A stretch of 64,000 nt of DNA from Bacillus_BA songklensis (GTDB lineage: Bacteria; Bacillota; Bacilli; Bacillales; Bacillaceae_H): assembly GCF_042649685.1 (NCBI RefSeq), contig NZ_JBHRZT010000007.1:62001-126000 (forward strand), in the 5' to 3' direction. Positions 8,679 through 17,346 of this stretch are shown here, piece after piece. Position 1 is the first letter of the stretch. Each line of letters begins with the position of its first letter. The notes beneath the pieces were generated by a model. The model searched no databases. It saw only the letters and a program-made list of their open reading frames with translations, and was not told where the DNA came from. A program made the translations under genes and the position numbers.

Positions 8679-9188
8679 TTAATTCGCATTTACGATATGT
8701 GCGGTATGATGTTTTCCATGCCACGCATATAACGCTGTCAATGTGTATAAATCCAGCTCTTTTTCCATTCCCGGATGATAAACAGCTTTCGTGAACTCGC
8801 CTTCTTCTAAACTTTCTAGTAATAAGGCCCAGCGCTTTTGCAGGCCATCCAATAATGAAAGGGATAATTCAATCGGCGCTTCTTGAGCTTCTTTCGTAAC
8901 AGCCCAGTCATTTTCTTCAAACGGTTTGATCGTTGGTGTTTCTTCTGTCAACGCAAGCTTTGTGCGAATAAAAGCGTTCATATGGGCATCCGCCAAATGA
9001 TGCACAACTTGACGAATCGTCCAACCGCCTTCCCGATAAGGACTATCCAGCTGTTCTTGGGTTAGCCCGTGCACCGCTTCCCGCAGCTTTTCGGGCAGCC
9101 CCTTAATATCGGCAATTAAGCTTTTTAACTCTTTCTCATTTTTTTCTTCAGGCATTTGAAACGTTCCAATCGGATAGCGCTTATCCAT
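8679..9188 (-). CDS. bstA: DinB-family bacillithiol S-transferase (YfiT/BstA)
   Basis: 169-residue four-helix DinB-fold protein. The metal-binding histidines are visible in the HHLADAH segment (63-69) and in the C-terminal HGKHHTAH segment, where His160 and His164 match the positions reported for YfiT. BstA transfers bacillithiol onto electrophiles. The bshB2-yojF genes at 58 kb in this window supply bacillithiol biosynthesis, which supports the reading. The gene stands alone, with about 220 bp upstream of dacC and a weak CCTG/CAGG hairpin after the stop. Confidence 0.85.
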   Translation of the reverse strand: MDKRYPIGTFQMPEEKNEKELKSLIADIKGLPEKLREAVHGLTQEQLDSPYREGGWTIRQVVHHLADAHMNAFIRTKLALTEETPTIKPFEENDWAVTKEAQEAPIELSLSLLDGLQKRWALLLESLEEGEFTKAVYHPGMEKELDLYTLTALYAWHGKHHTAHIVNAN

Positions 9189-9466
9189 ATTATTTCTCCC
9201 CCTTGACTTTATAAAACCACCATTATTTTACATATAGGACATCAAAACCGTCTAATAATTTGCTCATATTCCTGTTACAACAAGCGGGCCAAATGCAATA
9301 AAACATCCTGCCTGCCTCCTGGCCTCCTCAACAAAAAAAGAAAATGCCCTATGTCTAGAGCAGTTTCTCATTACTTTCACTAAATTTTTTCAATGTACCC
9401 ATAAACAAATATCATACCGAACGTCTAAATTACACCGGCAATCTCTATCCTAAAAGAAAATTCTTC

Positions 9467-9652
9467 TTATTCCTCTTTTGCCCCATCTTCTACAACCACT
9501 CGCAATTCTTTATAAAATAACTCATCATTGCACGTCATTTTTTCATCATGGTTCACAATCTCTTGGAGTTCTCCCGTATCGCCTTTTGCATTGATCATTT
9601 CGAGCAACTGTGTCATATCCTCCGTATGAGGCGTTTCTTGTTCTTTCATCAT
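9467..9652 (-). CDS. Small acidic hypothetical protein, 61 aa
   Basis: The start is supported by AAAGGAGGGG before two adjacent ATGs. The product is hydrophilic and acidic, with one cysteine and no membrane segment. I do not recognise a family. It lies alone between bstA and an SDR gene. Confidence 0.55.
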   Translation of the reverse strand: MMKEQETPHTEDMTQLLEMINAKGDTGELQEIVNHDEKMTCNDELFYKELRVVVEDGAKEE

Positions 9653-9846
9653 TACCCCTCCTTTACCCTTTTATCATCTCCAAGAGAAAAAGGTTTTACC
9701 CTTATCGCCAAGCACCTCCCGAAGGCAAAAAGGAGAGAAGCAATGGCCGAACATTTCCTCCGCTTCATGAACAGTCCAAAACAAAAAGGCCGGATTTTTT
9801 ACTAATATTCTTAAATCTAATGAAAGGATGTTAGCAAAGTTCCCAG

Positions 9847-9882
9847 GTGACTCAAAGCATGTTCTTTATACTTCGAGTCACT
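9847..9882. repeat. TGACTC hairpin element, copy 1
   Basis: GTGACTC pairs with GAGTCAC across a 21-base loop, immediately downstream of the SDR gene ending at 9893. It is the shortest and most degraded member of a hairpin family found six times in this window (see findings). It may act as a terminator. Confidence 0.55.
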
Positions 9883-9892
9883 TTCGTAAATT

Positions 9893-10669
9893 TCATCTTC
9901 GAAAACCGCCTTCTGAGTGGATGATTTGCCCTGTTATCCACTCCGCTTCATCCGAAGCTAAGAAGGCAATTAAGCGTGCCGTATCTTCAGGTTGACCAAT
10001 TCTCCCAAACGGAAAACGCGGCAATAATTCCTTTTTAAGTTGATCATTGATCCAGCCGCTGTCAGTCGGCCCCGGATTCACCGCGTTGACGGTAATCCCT
10101 TTATGAGCCACAGCTGCTGAGAGCGTATAAGTTAAAGTTTCAATCGCACCTTTTGTGATCGCGTAGGAAATCTCACCTGTCATCGGACCTAATGATTGCC
10201 CGGACGTTAGATTAATGATGCGCCCGCCTATTTGTTCTTGAAATTGCTTGGCGAACCGCGAAGACAAAAGCGTCGTTGCCCGTAAATTAATGAAATAATG
10301 GGCATCCAGGCTTTCGGCCGTTATATCTTCAAAGCTATCATCCCTTGAATAACAGGCATTATTAATCAAAATATGAGGATTTCCCAAACGCTCTTTAACC
10401 GTACTTAACAACGCAGATGCTGCTTGAGGGTCGGATAAATCCAATTCCATATGATCACATCGAACTCCAAATTGTCCGATGTGATTTTTCAGAGTATGAG
10501 GCTCTTCTTTTTTCGCCTCGATATTGGTACCTTGATGATAATCGCTCCAATAAGTAAAAAAGATATCCGCCCCTTGTTTTGCCAGCTCTTTACAGATTGC
10601 CGCTCCAATTCCCTGTAAACGTAATACACCTGTTACAATGGCTGTTTTTCCGTACAGTTTATTGCCCAT
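9893..10669 (-). CDS. Short-chain dehydrogenase/reductase (FabG-like)
   Basis: NAD(P)-dependent oxidoreductase of the classical SDR fold. The N-terminal glycine motif is an unusual TGVLRLQGIG with a four-residue insert. The downstream motifs are NNAC, Ser-Gln-Ser around the catalytic serine and Tyr-x-x-x-Lys (YAITK). The C-terminal end has the typical GQIIHSEGG. The frame extends upstream to a TTG at 10684. The ATG at 10669 is preferred because GGGGGA lies six bases before it. The substrate cannot be told from sequence. Confidence 0.8.
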   Translation of the reverse strand: MGNKLYGKTAIVTGVLRLQGIGAAICKELAKQGADIFFTYWSDYHQGTNIEAKKEEPHTLKNHIGQFGVRCDHMELDLSDPQAASALLSTVKERLGNPHILINNACYSRDDSFEDITAESLDAHYFINLRATTLLSSRFAKQFQEQIGGRIINLTSGQSLGPMTGEISYAITKGAIETLTYTLSAAVAHKGITVNAVNPGPTDSGWINDQLKKELLPRFPFGRIGQPEDTARLIAFLASDEAEWITGQIIHSEGGFRR

Positions 10670-10932
10670 AAAATGTTCCCCCAAATGGAATTTTTCGCCA
10701 AACCCTATCTTTAAACAACATTCACTACTTCATTGCCACCACTTCCTCTCGTGATGCTTTTTATAAAACATTTTCTATGTCTCGTTCTATACTTTAGAGG
10801 AAACTCTATATATGTAATTAAAATGATCATATCTTCCACAGTACTTTTATTAAAGAGGATATGCCCGTTCCACGTCAATGAAAAAATGTAAATTAATTCC
10901 ACAGTCCATATATGTTCCTTATCACCATCCAC

Positions 10933-11088
10933 AAAAAAAAGAATCTTTCCATTTAACGAAAGATCCTTTTTACAAAGCCTCCCAGGAATCATTCTGGAGA
11001 TTACACAGTCATTAATGATTCACGGTCGTCTCTATTGTCGTTGACATCTGTCGCATTTCGCACATTGAAATTATCTACACTACTAAAA
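10933..11088 (-). ncRNA. Candidate small RNA of about 155 nt
   Basis: A TATAAT box on the minus strand at 11095-11100 would start a transcript near 11088. A hairpin (GATCTTTC pairing with GAAAGATT) followed by eight T residues ends it near 10933. No credible ribosome binding site lies between, so the unit looks like a non-coding RNA or a very small gene. No good -35 is visible. Confidence 0.25.
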
Positions 11089-11144
11089 CTGTATATTATA
11101 GAAGGCTGTTCAAAATGGATGTTATAAAAGAGCTTTTCCTCGTT

Positions 11145-11183
11145 GCAAAAAAACACGCTGACCAGATAAGAAGTCAGCGTGTT
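11145..11183 (-). terminator. Terminator of nfrA
   Basis: AACACGCTGAC pairs with GTCAGCGTGTT, followed on the minus strand by seven T residues, right after the nfrA stop. Confidence 0.85.
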
Positions 11184-11186
11184 GTT

Positions 11187-11939
11187 CTATCTTTTATTAA
11201 GCCCCTGTTTCTCAACAAATTGTTTCATGTACATCCTCGTCGGGTTTGACAGCATACCGGCCATTTGTCCAGTCCACGTATCTTTTCTCTCCCCGCCTGT
11301 TCGCTGTACATAATAATCTTGAATGATTTTGTTATATTCCTCCAACTGTGCCCGCAGGCGATTCTTATCTTGTTCATAGGTCTCTTCATGATAGATATGC
11401 TCAAAAGGAAGTCTTGGCTTCTTTCCAGATTCATGAAGAGGATAGCCCACCGTCATGCCAAATAACGGGACGACTCGTTTTGGGATCTGCAGCAATTGGG
11501 ATACTTCCTCCAAGTGGTTGCGCAAACCCCCGATGTAGCAGATGCCCAGTCCCATTGACTCTGCCGCAACCGCTGTATTTTGGGCTGCCAGCGCCGCATC
11601 AATGACGGCGACCATAAATTTTTCCGTACTTTCAATGGAAGCTGTAATATCTCTACCTTCCATTTCTCCCAACATGTCATGGCGAAATAAATCGGCACAA
11701 AACACGAATAAATGTCCGTTTGTTTCGACATAAGGCTGATTTCCCGCCAGCTCAGCAAGCTTTCTCTTTTTTTCTTTATCTTTCACTCCGATAATTGAAT
11801 AAGCTTGGATATAGCTTGAAGTAGAAGCAGCTTGGGCACACTCTACCAACGTACGTATTTGTTCATCCGTAAGCGGCCGGTCTTCATATTTGCGGATTGA
11901 ACGGTGGTTCAATAATGTTTCGATCACTTGATTCATCAT
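11187..11939 (-). CDS. nfrA: Oxygen-insensitive NADPH nitroreductase / FMN reductase
   Basis: 250-residue nitroreductase-family flavoprotein that reduces FMN, nitro compounds and quinones with NADPH. The N-terminal HRSIRKYEDRPL segment is the hallmark FMN-binding start. The GICYIGGLRN and GMTVGYP segments are typical of the NfrA subgroup. Length equals that of B. subtilis NfrA1. Two start ATGs are adjacent and GGGAGG precedes them. The gene is followed by its own terminator. Confidence 0.88.
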   Translation of the reverse strand: MMNQVIETLLNHRSIRKYEDRPLTDEQIRTLVECAQAASTSSYIQAYSIIGVKDKEKKRKLAELAGNQPYVETNGHLFVFCADLFRHDMLGEMEGRDITASIESTEKFMVAVIDAALAAQNTAVAAESMGLGICYIGGLRNHLEEVSQLLQIPKRVVPLFGMTVGYPLHESGKKPRLPFEHIYHEETYEQDKNRLRAQLEEYNKIIQDYYVQRTGGERKDTWTGQMAGMLSNPTRMYMKQFVEKQGLNKR

Positions 11940-12160
11940 ATATCCCTCCCATAATCATCGTACCTGCTTTTGAATGTCATTTCACGTATATTGACTTCTT
12001 ATCATTTTGGTTCTCCCCCATTCGTTTTGTATCACATAGCCTGAGGACGAGTTTTCATATACACCGTTTAGTATTGCCTTTTTTATTTTTCGCTTATCAC
12101 AAAACATTCATTGATAAATCAATCATGGAACAAAAATACTTTTTATCATTTTCCGAAAGG

Positions 12161-12252
12161 ATACTCCCACTTCAAGGAATGTGCAGGGTGTAGCCCAATG
12201 AGTAAGTGGGAGATGAATTTCGGTAGGCGTTAGCTAAGTGGGAGTAGTTCAA
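12161..12252 (+). ncRNA. IS605-like right end / omega-RNA-type remnant
   Basis: This 90-base segment contains ACTCCCACTT (12163-12172), which can pair with either of two AAGTGGGAG copies (12204-12212 and 12236-12244). It also has a GGG-TGTAG-CCC hairpin (12186-12196) and a GGTAGGCG hairpin, and it ends at TTCAA (12248-12252). The arrangement resembles the right end and guide-RNA scaffold of IS200/IS605-type elements that carry tnpB. No tnpB or tnpA frame is left upstream, so it would be a relic or a non-autonomous element. The resemblance is from memory, not from a search. Confidence 0.4.
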
Positions 12253-12293
12253 AGCTTTGGTAAATCAACAATAGGCTTTACACCAGTTAATAA

Positions 12294-12356
12294 AAAGAAG
12301 GGGGTGACTCAAAAAGGAAAAAATCACCCCTTTTGAGTCACCCCGGCCCCTTCTTT
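12294..12356. repeat. TGACTCAAAA hairpin element, copy 2
   Basis: A long near-perfect palindrome: AAAGAAGGGG then TGACTCAAAA on the left, TTTTGAGTCA then CCCC and CCCCTTCTTT on the right. It lies just downstream of yaaN and may double as its terminator. Confidence 0.8.
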
Positions 12357-12372
12357 CACTCTAGAATATCCC

Positions 12373-13515
12373 TTATTTCATATTAAGCAGTCTCGTTTTC
12401 AGTTCCTGCTCCATATCAAGCAATTCACGTTCTGCTTCCTGACGTTTCGCGCGTCCATCCTGCTGGATTTGCAGCACTTCCTCCAACGTACCCAGCAAGC
12501 TTTCCTGCGTTCGTTTTAATGTTTCAATATCTACGATACCCCGCTCATTCTCTTTTGCGACTTCAATCGTATTTTGCTTGAGCATATCGGCATTTCGCGT
12601 CAACAATTCATTCGTTGTTTTGGACACTTGGCGCTGTGCCTCCATCGCTTTTTGCTGACGAAGCAGCGTTAATGCGATGACGACCTGATTTTTCCAAAGT
12701 GGAATAGCTGTTAAGATTGAGCTTTGAATCTTTTCAACAAGCGTTTGATTCACCTCTTGAATCAGGCGAATTTGCGGGGCGCTTTGAATGGCGATTTGCC
12801 GGCTTAACTTCAGGTCATGGACCCGCTTTTCTAACCGGTTGATAAAGTGATTCGCATCATTTACTTCCTGTATCGCTAAATAGTCATTCGTATTAGACGC
12901 TTTTTGTTGCAGAGCCGGCAACGTTTCAGTTTGTAGTGCTTCCAGCTTGTATTCAGCCGCAGCGATGTAAATATTTAATGCATCGTAAAATTGTTTATTT
13001 TTCTCATATAGTTTATCCAGCATCATTAAATCACGCATAAGCAGTTGACGGGAGCCTTCTAATCTATCTGCAATTTTATCAATCTCCACATTGATGCTTT
13101 GGTATTTCGAAAAAATTCCTTGCACGGGCTTTGACAGGGAAGAAAACAAACGGCCAACGACGCCTTTTCTCTTTTTTGAGAAGTCTTCCGGATTTACTTG
13201 GTTAATTTTAAACATCAGCTCTGAAATAACTTCCCCAATCGGCCCCGTGTCTTTTTTCTGAATATGATTCAGCACAGAATGCGAAAACTGAGATAGCTCT
13301 GATTGGGCCGCTACCCCATACTGTAAAATTGCTTGCTGATTTTTATAGTCGATTTGCTCGGCCACCTTCATCGCTTTTTCTCGATGCTCAGGCGTTAACA
13401 GTTCATAGGTTGCTTTCGGTTTTGGAGCCGTTTGGGCGGAGAAGGATGGCTGCGCTTTATCGGCAAAAGGATCTAACAACAATTCATCCAAATAATCTTT
13501 TCTTGCTTCACTCAT
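12373..13515 (-). CDS. yaaN: TelA-family protein YaaN
   Basis: 380-residue TelA/KlaA-family cytosolic protein, long-helical and Gln/Glu-rich, of the group associated with toxic anion (tellurite) resistance. The B. subtilis gene yaaN lies directly after xpaC, exactly as here, which makes the assignment firm. The frame extends to a GTG at 13539. The ATG at 13515 is preferred because AAAGGGAG lies nine bases before it. The biochemical role of the family is unproven. Confidence 0.85.
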   Translation of the reverse strand: MSEARKDYLDELLLDPFADKAQPSFSAQTAPKPKATYELLTPEHREKAMKVAEQIDYKNQQAILQYGVAAQSELSQFSHSVLNHIQKKDTGPIGEVISELMFKINQVNPEDFSKKRKGVVGRLFSSLSKPVQGIFSKYQSINVEIDKIADRLEGSRQLLMRDLMMLDKLYEKNKQFYDALNIYIAAAEYKLEALQTETLPALQQKASNTNDYLAIQEVNDANHFINRLEKRVHDLKLSRQIAIQSAPQIRLIQEVNQTLVEKIQSSILTAIPLWKNQVVIALTLLRQQKAMEAQRQVSKTTNELLTRNADMLKQNTIEVAKENERGIVDIETLKRTQESLLGTLEEVLQIQQDGRAKRQEAERELLDMEQELKTRLLNMK

Positions 13516-13577
13516 TTTCTGACAACTCCCTTTATCCACTTCTAACAGGAATTCCCCATACTGGTGGAAGTTTCACC

Positions 13578-14240
13578 TTATATGCCTTTATGCTTCACAT
13601 TCTCTGATGAATTTGGCATCATTTGCTTTTCATCTTGAAATAACTGCTTCAGCATTTTCTGTTCAATCTCAAGGCTCATGACATCACTCGATAATGTACT
13701 CAACAGTAACCGATTATAGTTACTGGCCATTTCATCCATTAACAACTCCGTTTGGCGAAGCGATTCTTTTAACTCCGTGTTTATGACCGGCTGCTTAGTC
13801 AAAAATGTATAGCGATCTGCAAGCGTGACCGTTGCCGGCAAATGCTGTGTAAAGAAAGCTTGTACTTCTCGATATCGTGCAGGCTCATCTTCCACGATTT
13901 TGATGATGCCTTTTGCCAGCTTATACAGTTGGGAGATTTTCATCCATCCCGTAACGGATCGCACTTTGAACCGACATCCTCCAATCAACGCTAATTTCTT
14001 GCGTGCTTCTTTGACTTGATGCTTCACATATGCCGTCTCTTCCCGATAAGGATCGACCGTTCTCGCCCGCTTCCACAAAAATCTTATGACGACGAAAAAT
14101 AGCGTCACAGACGGGATTCCGATTCCTATAAAAAAAGACGTCAGTAACGGTAAGTCCAGCAAGAAAACCGAAACAGGCATGGATACTAACCCGACAAAGC
14201 CGCTAAACAGCAATAAAAGCAATGTGCGAATGATTTTCAT
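13578..14240 (-). CDS. xpaC: XpaC-like membrane protein
   Basis: 220-residue protein with two N-terminal membrane helices (about residues 5-28 and 33-56) and a cytosolic helical domain. It matches the XpaC family, whose founding member was linked to hydrolysis of 5-bromo-4-chloroindolyl phosphate. It sits 60 bp upstream of yaaN in an operon order conserved in B. subtilis. The true function is not known. Confidence 0.8.
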   Translation of the reverse strand: MKIIRTLLLLLFSGFVGLVSMPVSVFLLDLPLLTSFFIGIGIPSVTLFFVVIRFLWKRARTVDPYREETAYVKHQVKEARKKLALIGGCRFKVRSVTGWMKISQLYKLAKGIIKIVEDEPARYREVQAFFTQHLPATVTLADRYTFLTKQPVINTELKESLRQTELLMDEMASNYNRLLLSTLSSDVMSLEIEQKMLKQLFQDEKQMMPNSSENVKHKGI

Positions 14241-14411
14241 ATATTCTTCACTCCGATTTGTTCTTTACATTAAATGGTACCACATTTTGTCTTTACAATC
14301 ATTTTTCAGCAACCCCATTTAAACATATTCCTTCTGTAACCTGTAATTGATTATACGAATGATGCTTTAGAAAAGTTTCAATTGTGAATGATTTGTAAAA
14401 ACTTCATCTGC

Positions 14412-14434
14412 AAAAAAAGCGGGCTCTCCCCGCT
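14412..14434 (-). terminator. Second terminator downstream of fruA
   Basis: AGCGGG-GAGAG-CCCGCT is followed by seven T residues on the minus strand. It stands two bases after the stop codon of a short open frame (see findings), about 100 bp beyond fruA. Confidence 0.8.
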
Positions 14435-14500
14435 ATCGGTTCATCTTCTTTCGTTTCACTCCATGTTCTTTCAAGTGATCCCTTAACTTTTGTAAATAAT

Positions 14501-14531
14501 GAAACAGCCGCTGTTTGTCACAGCGGCTGCA
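14501..14531 (-). terminator. Hairpin directly after fruA
   Basis: CAGCCGCTG pairs with CAGCGGCTG five bases after the fruA stop. The T tract that follows is poor (TTTCATTATTT), so it may slow rather than stop transcription. Confidence 0.6.
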
Positions 14532-14535
14532 ATAC

Positions 14536-16422
14536 TTATTCGTTTACAGGTTTTTTCAAGAATCCCACTAAAAGAGCGGTAACAATAGAACCAATTAAAA
14601 TCGCTAAAATATAAAGAAGCGGGTTTCCTTTCACTACCGGAATGACAAATACTCCGCCATGTGGCGCCGGAAGACCAATTCCAAACATCATTGTTAGCGC
14701 TCCCGCTACTGCAGAACCGACGACGGTTGCAGGAATAACACGTCCAGGATCTGCTGCCGCAAACGGGATTGCACCTTCTGTAATAAAGGACGCTCCCATG
14801 AAATAACACGTTTTTCCCGCTTCTTTTTCCGCTTTTGTAAACTTATTTTTAAAGATAGTGGTTGCGATGGCTAAACCTAACGGCGGAACCATCCCTCCCG
14901 CCATGATGGCTGCATGCGGTGCAAAGTTGCCTGCATCAATCATCGCAATTCCGAATGTAAACGCTGCTTTATTGATAGGTCCTCCCATATCAATTGCCAT
15001 CATCCCACCAAGAATTAGACCTAAAAGAACTAAGTTTCCTGTTCCCATTCCTTTTAACCAGGAAGTTAATCCTTCATTCAACGCCTTTACCGGATCAATA
15101 ACAATATACAACATGATTAAACCCGTTAACAAAATACCGAAAAACGGATAAAGAAGAACAGGTTTAATGCCTTCAAGTGACTGCGGAAGTCCACTGAACA
15201 CTTTTTTCAACCCTACTACAAGATAGCCTGCCAAGAAACCGGCAATTAAACCGCCTAAAAATCCTGCGCCGCCAGTTGCTGCTATAAATCCGCCGACCAT
15301 ACCGGGTGCAAAACCTGGACGGTCTGCGATACTCATGGCAATGAATCCTGCTAAAACCGGAATCATCAATCCGAACGCATTGGTTCCGCCGATTGTCATT
15401 AACGCTTCGGCAATCGGATGATGTGATGGATCATTTGGATCAAATGCTTTAATCCCAAACATAAAGGAAATAGCAATCAATATCCCGCCACCCACAACGA
15501 ATGGCAACATATTGGAAACACCGTTCATCAAATGTTTATAAAATCCTGAACGCTTGTCTCCTGATGTTCCGTTTTGCCCGTTACCGCTTTGGGAGTTACC
15601 TGACCCTTGATACACAGGGGCCTCCTGTTTTAACGCTCGTTCAATCAGATTTTGTGATTTGCGAATTCCATCTGCTACAGGAACTTGAATGACATGCTTC
15701 CCTTTGAAACGCTCCATTTCTACTTGCTTGTCAGCAGCCACAATAATAGCCGTAGCATGTTCAATTTCTTCAGGTGTTAAAGCATTTTTTACTCCCGTTG
15801 AACCGTTTGTTTCAACTTTGATATCTACACCCATTTCTTTTGCCTTCGCTTTTAACGCATCAGCAGCCATGTACGTATGGGCGATTCCTGTCGGGCAGGC
15901 CGTGACGGCTAAAACTTTTCCTTTGGCGCTTGGCTCTGCCTCTACTTGTTCTTGTTCTTCCTCTTCATCTTTATCCCGGGCATCAATAAGTGACAATACA
16001 TCATCTGCCGTTTCAGCTTCCATCAGCTGCTTACGGAAGGCAGGATCCATCAATAGGCTGGAAAGGCGTGATAATGTTTCAAGATGGGTATTGTTCGCTC
16101 CTTCAGGTGCCGCAATCATGAAAAACAAGTGACTTGGCTGTCCGTCAAGTGACTCATAATCAACTCCTGCTTGTGAACGGCCAAACGCGATTGCAGGTGT
16201 TTTAACCGCTTTTGTTTTAGCATGAGGAATGGCAATTCCCTCGCCGATTCCAGTTGTGCTTTGGGCTTCACGTGCCAAAATGGCTTTCTTGAATTCGTCT
16301 CGACCAGCAAGTCTGCCTGCTGAATCCAATGTATCGACTAACTCGTCTATCACTGCTTCTTTTGAAGAAGAAGATAAGTTCAAAACGATAGTTTCTCTCT
16401 TTAAAAGATCTGTAATTCTCAT
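14536..16422 (-). CDS. fruA: PTS fructose-specific enzyme IIABC
   Basis: 628-residue fructose permease that imports fructose and phosphorylates it to fructose 1-phosphate. Domains in order: IIA (residues 1-150) with phosphorylated His67 in GIAIPHAK; an acidic linker; IIB (about 168-270) with Cys176 in TACPTGIAHTYMAA; a Ser/Gly/Asn linker; and the IIC membrane domain (about 295-625). All active residues are present. It is third in the operon fruR-fruK-fruA. GGGGGAG precedes the ATG. Confidence 0.95.
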   Translation of the reverse strand: MRITDLLKRETIVLNLSSSSKEAVIDELVDTLDSAGRLAGRDEFKKAILAREAQSTTGIGEGIAIPHAKTKAVKTPAIAFGRSQAGVDYESLDGQPSHLFFMIAAPEGANNTHLETLSRLSSLLMDPAFRKQLMEAETADDVLSLIDARDKDEEEEQEQVEAEPSAKGKVLAVTACPTGIAHTYMAADALKAKAKEMGVDIKVETNGSTGVKNALTPEEIEHATAIIVAADKQVEMERFKGKHVIQVPVADGIRKSQNLIERALKQEAPVYQGSGNSQSGNGQNGTSGDKRSGFYKHLMNGVSNMLPFVVGGGILIAISFMFGIKAFDPNDPSHHPIAEALMTIGGTNAFGLMIPVLAGFIAMSIADRPGFAPGMVGGFIAATGGAGFLGGLIAGFLAGYLVVGLKKVFSGLPQSLEGIKPVLLYPFFGILLTGLIMLYIVIDPVKALNEGLTSWLKGMGTGNLVLLGLILGGMMAIDMGGPINKAAFTFGIAMIDAGNFAPHAAIMAGGMVPPLGLAIATTIFKNKFTKAEKEAGKTCYFMGASFITEGAIPFAAADPGRVIPATVVGSAVAGALTMMFGIGLPAPHGGVFVIPVVKGNPLLYILAILIGSIVTALLVGFLKKPVNE

Positions 16423-16434
16423 GTTCTCTCCCCC

Positions 16435-17346
16435 TTAGATTTCCACAAGTTCGATTTGCGGAAGCAGCTCCTCCACTTGTTCTTTTTTGCATAGCTCAAG
16501 TGAAAAGGCAGTTGCACTTCCAGATGCAACACCATAGCGAAAGGCGTTTTGTACGTCACCTGTTTGGACATATGCTGCCAAAAAGCCGCCAACGACCGAA
16601 TCACCGGCGCCAACCGAATTCTTCACTTCTCCTTTCGGGACATTTGCATGAAGCGACAGCTCCTTGCTAAATAAAAGCGCCCCTTTTCCCGCCAGTGAGA
16701 CAATGACATGCTGCGCCCCCATCTCAACAAGACGTTTTCCATATGGAACGGCATCTTCTACCGTTTCAATTGTTACACCAAACAGTTCCCCTAACTCATG
16801 ATGATTCGGTTTGATGAGAAACGGGCGGTACGGCAGAACATTCATTAATACGTCCCCTGTGGCATCCACTACTACTTTTGCACCCTTTTTACCGCCGATT
16901 TGGGCCATTGTTTCGTAAATCGTGGAAGGAACGGATTTTGGAATGCTTCCTGCTAAAACTAGAATATCTTCTGAAGTCAGTTGTTCTACCCTTTGCATCA
17001 GCTTTGATAAATCTTGTGTATGAATGGTCGGGCCTTGCCCGTTAATTTCTGTTTCTTGTCCAGTCTTTAGTTTAATGTTAATGCGCGTATCACCTTCCAC
17101 CTTGACAAAGTCAACATCGATACCGCTCGCTTTTAAACAATCATTCACATATTTTCCGGTGTAGCCTCCAATAAATCCAAGTGCCTTACTATTTACTCCG
17201 AGCCGATGGAGAACCTGGGAAACGTTAATTCCCTTTCCTCCGGGAAATTTGGCGTCCCTTTCAATTCGATTCAGTCCGCCAAGCTCAAAAGAATCAACTT
17301 CCACAATATAGTCGATAGATGGATTTAATGTCATCGTATAAATCAT
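16435..17346 (-). CDS. fruK: 1-phosphofructokinase
   Basis: 303-residue PfkB-family kinase that phosphorylates fructose 1-phosphate to fructose 1,6-bisphosphate. The N-terminal GGKGINVSQ motif and the C-terminal GAGDSVVGG motif with its catalytic Asp are intact. It overlaps the end of fruR by four bases (ATGA) and is followed 12 bp later by fruA, so the three genes are co-transcribed and translationally coupled. Confidence 0.94.
   Translation of the reverse strand: MIYTMTLNPSIDYIVEVDSFELGGLNRIERDAKFPGGKGINVSQVLHRLGVNSKALGFIGGYTGKYVNDCLKASGIDVDFVKVEGDTRINIKLKTGQETEINGQGPTIHTQDLSKLMQRVEQLTSEDILVLAGSIPKSVPSTIYETMAQIGGKKGAKVVVDATGDVLMNVLPYRPFLIKPNHHELGELFGVTIETVEDAVPYGKRLVEMGAQHVIVSLAGKGALLFSKELSLHANVPKGEVKNSVGAGDSVVGGFLAAYVQTGDVQNAFRYGVASGSATAFSLELCKKEQVEELLPQIELVEI

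Larger units (their letters stand above)
10670..11186. other. 517-bp gap without a recognised protein gene
   Basis: No coding frame here has a ribosome binding site. The gap holds a possible small RNA unit (10933-11088, minus strand) and the nfrA terminator (11145-11183). The rest is AT-rich with no clear structure. Confidence 0.5.

Noticed and set aside
9548..9834. Plus-strand frames of 74-85 codons
   Set aside because: They run antisense to the small gene at 9467 and have no ribosome binding site.
10711..10992. 93-codon minus-strand frame
   Set aside because: No ribosome binding site, and a terminator hairpin lies inside it.
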